From the NCBI GenBank assembly GCA_029706075.1, contig JAINUG010000052.1, positions 4,963,998-5,027,997 on the forward strand: 64,000 nucleotides of DNA, read 5' to 3'. This document shows positions 47,601-56,600 of the stretch, in pieces. Both the position numbers and the translations under genes were made by a program. Numbering within the stretch: the stretch's first letter is position 1; each line of letters starts with the position of its first letter. The notes beneath the pieces are model-generated. The model worked only from the letters and a program-made list of their open reading frames with translations. It was not told where the DNA came from and ran no database searches. The stretch is from Aldrovandia affinis (lineage: Eukaryota > Chordata > Actinopteri > Notacanthiformes > Halosauridae).

Positions 47601-50600
47601 GGTACATGCCATGGCCTCCTGCTCAAGGTACCTCTGCTGGGTGACCGAGCAGTGACTAAGCCCCAACGAGTGCATGTCCAACAGGGAAGAGCTTTGTTGA
47701 GTGGCTCCACCTGCTTTTCCCTGCACCATCTCCCAGTCCTCCAGCTCCAAGGCAACCTTCCCCAGCACAGAGTGTTCCTGGGTGGGGGCGGAGCCATTTG
47801 GGCGCACAGGGGCCTCACCATTCTCTTGAGCGCTTTGGTGAACCACGGCTTGGTCTTGACCCAGCACTCCTTGTGGAACATGCTTGTAGCTGCTCAGTTC
47901 AATTTGCACAGGCACAGATTTTCTGCTCTGAAGAGCTGTTTCAGAGATTGACATGGTCTTCGCATCAGCTGTGCTGATGCCAGAAGCACTTTTATCAGGA
48001 TTATGTCTACTGCTTTTCAGCTTTACGGCATCCACCTTCACTTCCGCACCAGTTATGCAGTCTGAATTATCACTGCAGTCTTTGAATTTAGCCTTTGCCT
48101 CCTCTAGAGCCCCAACTGAAACAGATACCTGGTTACCGCTAGCTGTTGTGAAACCAAAATTGCACTTCCCTGGATTGCTGTAAGAAATATTTTTACGTTA
48201 AAGTGGTTTCCCTGATTCTCTGCTACAATTTTATCATCGGGACAGTTTTTTGATGCAGCCTCCAGCTCAGAAACGGCCTGTGCTGAAGCAGGTGACACCA
48301 ATTGGGTGAGCCTGATTGGGCTAGAACCACAACTGCTTTCCCGCAGGGGGATTCGAATTGAACCGGTTGTGCATTCCGCTTCGAAAGGTCCTCTGGGCTT
48401 GAGTTCACTTTCAACTTCACAGCCTTCATTTAGAAGAGCCTTGACTTTCAGAAGGGCCGTTTTGGACACGGATACCTTCTCGCCACTTGTGGTGTTGAGT
48501 CCACACATACTTTTTTCAGGATCATTATGGTCGGATGTGGAATTCTTACTTATGGTTTCCTCCGTCACTTCTCTGCTGATTTCAGGCGATGAAGTGTCAT
48601 CACAGGCTTTGAATAAAGCTTTAGCCTCCCGAAGGGAAACAGAAACCCCTTTACCACTGGCCGTGCTAAAACCGCCACTGTTTTTATGCTGCAAGTCCTG
48701 AGTTGAACCCCTTGTAAATTCCAGTCTTGCGGATTCCAGATGGTGTTTTTCATCACATTCCTTCAGAAGAGAGTTCGCCTTTAGAAGGGCCTTCTCCGAA
48801 ACAGACACCCTCTTCCCGCCTGCAGTAGTAAACCCACAATGAGTTTTCCCCGGATTACCATAGGCATCGCGCCAATTAGTATTTGTACTCTCCTCCTTTG
48901 GTCCAGGACCGATTGCGCTGTCCACAGTGCAATCACAGTTTTTGAATGTAGATTTCACTTCAAGAAGAGCCTTTGCCGACACAGAATCTCCTTTACCACT
49001 GGCAGAGACGTATCCAGAACCAGTTGGCGGCGGATTGACAGGACTGGCTCTGGGTTTCCCTTTGACACATTCTCCTTTCACTGCTTCATTCATTTCACTC
49101 TCTGGTGTATCATCACAGTTCTGAAATACAGACTTTGCTTGCTCAAGGGCCTTTGGTGAAATGGACACCCCTTTACCACTGGCTGTCCTGAAACAACCAC
49201 CATATTTATCCTGAAGACCGGAGGAGGAAAACTGCCCGTTGCTCAATCTGGAATTCTTTGCAGGTTCTGGGGCTTTTATTTCTGTGCATTCTTTTAGAAG
49301 ACTTTGAGCATACTGAAGGGATTTTTTGGACACGGTCACCTTCTTACCACCAGCTGTGCTGAAACCGCAATTACCCTGAGGGTTGAAAGTCGAAATATTT
49401 TCACTGACTACATCTGAAATGACTGCTATTTCACATGATCCTGCAACACAAGCCCTTTCACTGCAGTCGGTTTCAGCTTCCAAAAGTGCTTCTTCAGACA
49501 CTTTGCTGACAATTGCTGTGCTGTGGCCAAAATTGCTTTCACCGTTCAGGTTAGGAACGTTTTCTGCTCTCGAGTGCACAGAGTTCATATCAACCTCGTT
49601 TTCCACAGGCATGCTATCAGGTTTGTCGGCGATATAATCAGAAATATGAGTTCTCTGTATAACATGTGCGTCATTCCCATTGCTGCGCTTCTCAGGTGTG
49701 GTTTCAGCTCTACTGGTAGAAGTAACAGTGCACTTATCTGGTGGTTCTTTGTTTTTGATCACAGGTTCCTTTCCATCTTGCTCGCCTGAATGATGGCCTC
49801 GTACATGGGCACTTTGTGAATTTGACTCTAAATCTGCGAACATTTCCCTTGCTTTGATTAAAAAACTCTCTGTGATGTTCACAGCAGTCCCTCTGGCAGT
49901 TTGAAAGCCTGCACTATGCCGAGGGATGGTGATGCCATTGGAACGGTTATCGGACATCTCCGACTTTTGAATTACACCAGTGTCACTCTGAAGATGGCCT
50001 TTTGTACAAACGGCCTTAGGCTGCTTTAAATCAGTTTTGCCAATGCAAACCTTTTCCCCCTGCCATATTAAGGACAGATGCGGGGGTAGAGAGATTTGTG
50101 TGTGTTTCTCTATCATTAGATACTAAACTTAATTCCAAACAGCTTTCCTCTGGGCTTATTGCATCTGGTGAAAGGCCAATCTTCTTAATGTGGGGGTTTG
50201 GGATAACATTACTCTTTGGAGTGTTAAATACCACATGGGTGTCTGGAATTATTTTGGCCTCGCTACCAGCTCTTTGTACCTTGGTGACAGAAGCAGACGG
50301 TACATTTAAACGAGATGAATTTGTACCCTTGTCAGGCACGGAGTTCTGTGGTGGAACACAATCAATATCTATATCATCAAACACTTTTGAGGCCCTGTTG
50401 AGAATTTCCCTTGACACAGTGATTTTCTTTCCACTTGCAGAAGAAAAAGCTACAAAGCTTCCTGAATCATAATTACACCTAGTGACCAAAGATGTGCTTG
50501 AGTGCTCAGGATGCAAACTGTCTGTACATTTGTCATTCTTATCGGCAGAGTCAAAACTCGTGATTTCCACACCTTTTGTTTTAAAGCCGGACTCTTGTGC

Positions 50601-53600
50601 ATGTTGCTTGTTGTAAGAATTGGCAGTCAGTTTGTTGGGCACAGTCGTGCCAGCCAATTGCTTTCTAGGGGGCTGCCTCTCACAGTCAGAGCTGAAACTG
50701 TCATCAAAGTCTATGCCTGTTAGGAAGTCAGGATCAACCTCTTTATCGCAAGAATGATGAGAGGCAACTTCATCCTGACCAATTGAGGTGCACTTTGCCT
50801 GCTTAAACTGTGTAAAGTCAAATTGGCTGTCTGCCTCCTCTAAAAGACTGCACAACTCTGTAACGTCAGCTCTCTGTGAGGCTGTCAATGAACCATAGGC
50901 CTCAGAGCCTTTCTGCTCAGAGGATGGTAAAGGGGGTAAGGGCGCAGCCATTAGTCCCACTGAACTTTTAGACACACGACTTTCTGCTTCAACTCTCCCT
51001 ATAGCTTTAAAATCACTGCAGCCACTTCGGGACAAATGTTCCTCTGGAAGTCTTTCTTCTTCAATATCTTTGAACAGCTGCTTGGCCTTCAGCATATTTG
51101 CACAGGACAAACGTATTGAGTTGTTGGAGGCAGTTTTGAAACCAGTGAGACCAGGTTTTGGTGAATTCCCACAGATAAAAGTCACGGAATTGCGGCTATG
51201 CTGAGGGGTAATCACTTGAGCTAAAGATCTACAATGCTGGCTTACTGTCGTGTTGCCACCCCAAGAACTTACTGTACCATTGCATTGACTGTTGGGATCG
51301 CATTCTATGGACTTGGACACCGGAGACTCTTTTCCCTTAGAAATGGGGTTTTTGATCAGACCAACCTCGGCGCCCTCATCGAGAAACACTTCTGCCTCCT
51401 GTATTGCTTCCTGAGGCAGAGAAATAACTCTGTTGCTGGTCGTTTCAAAACCAACAAGCAGACGATTCTCAGTTCCTTTGCTGGAGCTAGGGACAGTGTC
51501 TGACGAACCATGAATCAGCGTGACGTCCGATGCGGTGGTGTAGTAGCCACTATCGCGCCGCTGGCTTTCACACGTTATGCGTGCGGTGTCAGACGCACCG
51601 AGAAGACCACTCATTTCAGTGGCCTCAATCGATTCGGTAAGAACTGCCGAACTGTGACAACTGATAACAACATGGTCACGGTGATCACAAGCAGAGACAC
51701 TTTTTTCTTTTGGTTCTGGCTCAAGAGGGGAAGGTTCACTCGGCCGTTTCCTGTTATTTAATCTGATAGCAGCAAGACATGTAGCCGTGGAGAATTTGTC
51801 CCAAGCATCAGAGCCAAGAGCACCAGTACTGCTGTTGGGAGTCCTGCCAGGATTCCCTTCTTGGCTGTAGTCCTCTAAAACAGTAGTGCGAAGTGGGGAC
51901 ATGGAACGGAGCCTATTTTCTGCTTCATCTGATGCTGTAGGGACTACCTCCTTATTCGTTTCACCGTCTTGTCGTTCACACAGATTTTTACTTTCCAAGC
52001 CGTCTCTGGTGGCATGTTCACATTTTATTCCTTCACTGGGCGCCATAGTACCTCCATATGGTTTTTCATTGAATGGTTCTCCTTGAATAATAAAAAAAGA
52101 AAAGAATAATAAATGCAAAAGATACTGCATGGACAATTAAATGCAAATGCTTAAAACTGAAGAATGAAAATCTTACCTGGACATGGAACTGCTGGGGAAG
52201 AAGTTGTATGGCGATGAGCGGCCATGTTGGGTTTTGCTAGCCCGAGGAAATGTGGGCCATGTAGGGAATACACAAACTTCCTGGGAGGTTTCTTGATGGA
52301 GGTCACTGATGGAGGTCTCATCTGCTTTGACGGCTCTGCACTTGGAGAGGCTGAATGAGAGTGCTGCACGTGATTTCCTTGGGCATTTTCCATATTGTAA
52401 CCGGTGGGGAGGACAGGATCGCATTGTGCAAGTGCACCTGCCAGCACAACCATGCCCAAACTGTGGCCTTCATCACCCTTCTTCGGCCTTGCCGGCAAAG
52501 TTGTGCTTGTCTGCCTCTCGATTAATCCCTCAGAGGGTAGTGTAGTGGATGAGGTTGAAGAAACGGTACAGAAATCGATGCCAGCATTAGTGTCTGAGAT
52601 ATCCGGCAAAGTCAATGGAGTCCACTGAGTGATCGCACGGTCCTTAGTTTCTGAGGAATCATCTTTTTGAAAGGCAAAGGTGTCCTTTACATCCTCAATC
52701 CTTCGTGCAATTTTGGCAGGTTCCTCAGTACTCCCATTCTCCAGTTCTGAGGGAGGAGTCAGCACTGCCACCGTGGCTGAGCTGGTTTGCCTCCTCCTGC
52801 TTCTCCCTTTGGCCTTCACCCTCCGAAACGCCGAACTACTGTTGCTGAAGAAGACTGACAGGACGTCCTCAGCTCCGTCGAGCACACTAGCCACCGCACT
52901 GCGCACCTCTCCATCCTGGATGGCGTCAGGCAACGTCTGTTTCCACAAACTGTCTGAGAAACTCTCGTCCACTGAGGGGAGACCCTGGCAATTGCTCTGG
53001 TCCATCAGGCAATCCACTTGACCATTCACTTCTGTTGATACAATAAAGGAAAGAAAATGCTAGGTTACATCCTCTGAAAAACAAAACAGAATGCTATATG
53101 TGGAAAAAGAGGGAAGACGAGCAGTGCTAGGGTACCCAAAAAAATGGTCCCTCAATTAGTGGATTGCAAGAAAAATTCAAGGAACTCCTTTCTTTTATTA
53201 AAAATGTCTCTTTTTATTGTGGCATGTCCACAAATTAGATTTTTTTAAACACATGTTGTACCTGTATATTGCAGCTTACTAACTTTAATCAGGGTATGCC
53301 CAATGCCTTTTATAACAAGGAGAAATAACTTTATATGTGAAATTGTACAGGGCGATCTACTTTATAGACGTCAGGGGTTTCACTACCTATGTCCGTGCCT
53401 GGCAGCATGCGTTTGAGCCGTGCTCTTACTGCTCGCTGAGGAAACGGGCGCTGCATATGAACCCAGGCTAACTATGAAGGATTCCCAAGAGGTGGTTTAT
53501 AATATTTATGATTTAAGACGTCCATAGTCTTTGTTTAGATCATTTCATAATTTACTTCGCAATGTGAAGATTAAGAGTCAACGTTAGGGGTCTCACTGAA

Positions 53601-56600
53601 CTGTACATTGTACTGTATTCCGCCAGTCGGCATGCAAAACCAACCGTGATGGTGAGGGACACTAAAAAGCTTCAAACCTATACATTTATTATGACTGTGG
53701 AGTTGAAAAATGTTATCAAAAATGAGTGACATTTGGAATTAACAGAACTAAATACAGAAAAGGTAATATCCCCCCTTTTAGGGTCAAACACCCCCCGAAA
53801 GAGACATGTTAAAAACCATTGAAGGCCTAGGCCTTATGAAAACCTAGGGGGCTGTATATGAAAGCAAACTTTATTAGTTATGGAGAAGCCACTCACCAGA
53901 GGGTTGAACAAAAGGGCCGTCGGGCATTTCTGATGACAATTCAGTCATTTCATACACGTTTGGCACTGAGGGGAATAGCTCTCGCACAAACTGAAAGGGA
54001 AGCACATTACGAAAGTTCACTAGAGATTGTCCAGGCATTCGGAAACATACAAATAACCATGTAATATATAGTGCTACTCCTCAACCATTGCAACTCTCTA
54101 CAAAGGATTGCGGTCATGCCGTGAGCCTGGAATGAATATTTCCATTATTTGTACGTTTCTCTTTTCTTTTAAAAAACAAGAATGAAACACTCCAGGTGAC
54201 AAACCACCATCACATGATGATAATGTACATGCACTGAAGATTAAAAAAAACTATGACATGGCATGATGTGCACCCTGTATCATTTAACCTCTACAATGTA
54301 GTGTTTCAATGTATCCGATACACAGCTTCATAATGAAGGAGCACTGTAACATCGTGACTCAATGCAATCGCTTTCTTTGTTCGTTAAATGATCTCATCCC
54401 AAAGAAAATGATAAATTCTTTCTTTCTTAATAAGCCTTTTATTTTGCACAGAACGCACTCAACTTACAATAACACATTTGTCTCCAGAGGGGCTTACTGG
54501 GCGGGTATTGTCCTCCTCTTTGGCTGCAGAGGAGCAGAAATAAACGTGGTTAAGCTAGCAACAGAAATGGTCCCAACAGAGAATGAACAAACAATGCATT
54601 GTCCTTACTCAGAATTATGGTGGAGAACATGCCTGTTGGGGTGTTGAGAGAGCTGGTCCAGGACACGTCAGGGTTGATCTGTGCACCAAGGCTTTCAGAA
54701 ATGCGTTTGGCTGAGAAAGCCTACAAGCAAATAAAAAGGCAACCACACAGTGATGTGATTAGTCATTACAAAACCTTTGATGAGAAATAATGAGATATTT
54801 TTATATCAAATTTTTATTTAGGCGAGAATGTTTGCACACCTAGCTAATTCACCCACCCAAGAACATCAAATTTGCTTTGAAAATCTGATTTTGTATATTT
54901 TTTAGAATGAAATTATTTGAAAAGGTATTCCTTTACTTACAGCTGCATTTTTGGTGTGTTCAGCAATGGTTGATTGAAGATGGAAAACAAAAATGATAGA
55001 TTTGAGGAAGAAGTTCAATGAAGTTCTAATTGAACCATATGCAACATGAATATAGAGGAAGGAACTACAGTCCCAACTGTTAACATTAATAAATTGGAGG
55101 GGGCGGACATTGAACTTACCAAAATAATCCGTAGGCAGAGGTGTATTGCACGGTTTGACAGTTTGGCTGCAAAATAAAATGTACTTATGTTCTGTGATAC
55201 ACACTAAATCAATGACCACAATATGGACTACGGTTTGGTAGCCAGCATCCTACTTTGTGTTTAAATAACAGCATTCCTTGCAGCTGCATATTACTTTTAT
55301 ATTGTGTCAAAATCTACTTTTGTGACACTTATCATTTCCCCACCACCAGACACTGAGAGACACACAATTACCTGTCTTTAGCAGATCTAAATAAGCTAGG
55401 GCTTGTGTCCACCCACGGTAATTTTGATCCTCCAACACCTCCTGTGCATTTCAGAAAAAAAAAAAGATATATTACAGCTGTAACAATTCATCTATTAATC
55501 AGACCAATTAATCAAATAAAGCATTAGTAGACAATTAATGTCCATATTAAATTCAAAATTCCAAAACGGGAGCCACAGAAAAGATTTGGATATCTTTAAA
55601 ACATGAAAAATGTTGTCAACATTTCCACATTCAACAATAATATAGGAAGAGTCTCCACAAAAAAGGGAATTGACTAATAACAAAATAATCAAAATCCCCT
55701 TGTGAGCCAATTAGCAACAATGTGCAAAATTGAGGAATTTCAAAGGCAAACTGCATGCAAACGTGACAGGAAAGTCTATAGTCTTGGCTGTACATAAACA
55801 TTTTTGTACAATGTCCGCGTGTCAAGTTTGCAATACTATCCAAGAGCAAAGCTTCCTCATACAAGCGAGCCAAAACATCAATGAAAACAAAGGCATGGGT
55901 GAACTGGTTCCATCTAACATTTTACCATAATTATAGACACTAGCTTAAATACACTAATTTACCGACTGTGAACTGAGCTACTTCATGTACCGCAGTGTAG
56001 TTTTTTTGTTGCTCAAGTTAGCTACCCATCATTTACAAGGTATGATTGTGGGTTATTTAAAAAAAACAAAAAAACATTCGACCCACTTGGGGAAATTAAA
56101 AAGGAAAACCATGTTCTGTAATTGGTTACATCGAAGATATTGTCCAATTCCTGGTCAGTATGTCATTCAGTAGCTGAGCTCTAAACATTTGCCACTGTTT
56201 TTGTTTGAGTGAAATTACTTTTTTCACCTTGCTATTAGGTCGTATTAACCACAGACCTGGTTGAATTGCAAGCTTGTTATAGCAATGTGAGCAACGTGTC
56301 TGCTTCGGCCCATTTCATTTCACCATAGGTATAGGTAGCATAACACAAGCATCTTCTTTCTGGCACCAAACCCACCGCTGATGCACATGGACAAAAAGCT
56401 CCATTTTGGTTTCATTTGACAATAACACCTGGTTCCGATTGGAGTTCGGTACTGGAACCTTTTTTTTTTTTTTTTACGTTTTTGTTGCGATATACAGTAC
56501 AAATGTAAAATATGCTTAGTATTCTCGAGCTGCAAACGTTTGCCTATTTGCACATGAAAGTCAAACAGTTGTGATTACTCCCCAGAGAAAGAGTGTCTGC

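Noticed and set aside
48176-48194. A 19-base GT...AG intron in brca2 exon 11
   Set aside because: Far below the minimum vertebrate intron length, and its removal would not restore the reading frame.
54902-55219. The open minus-strand frame (with [11 protein letters not shown]) as brca2 exon 6
   Set aside because: It ends at a usable donor in the right phase, but no AG acceptor gives the required entry phase.
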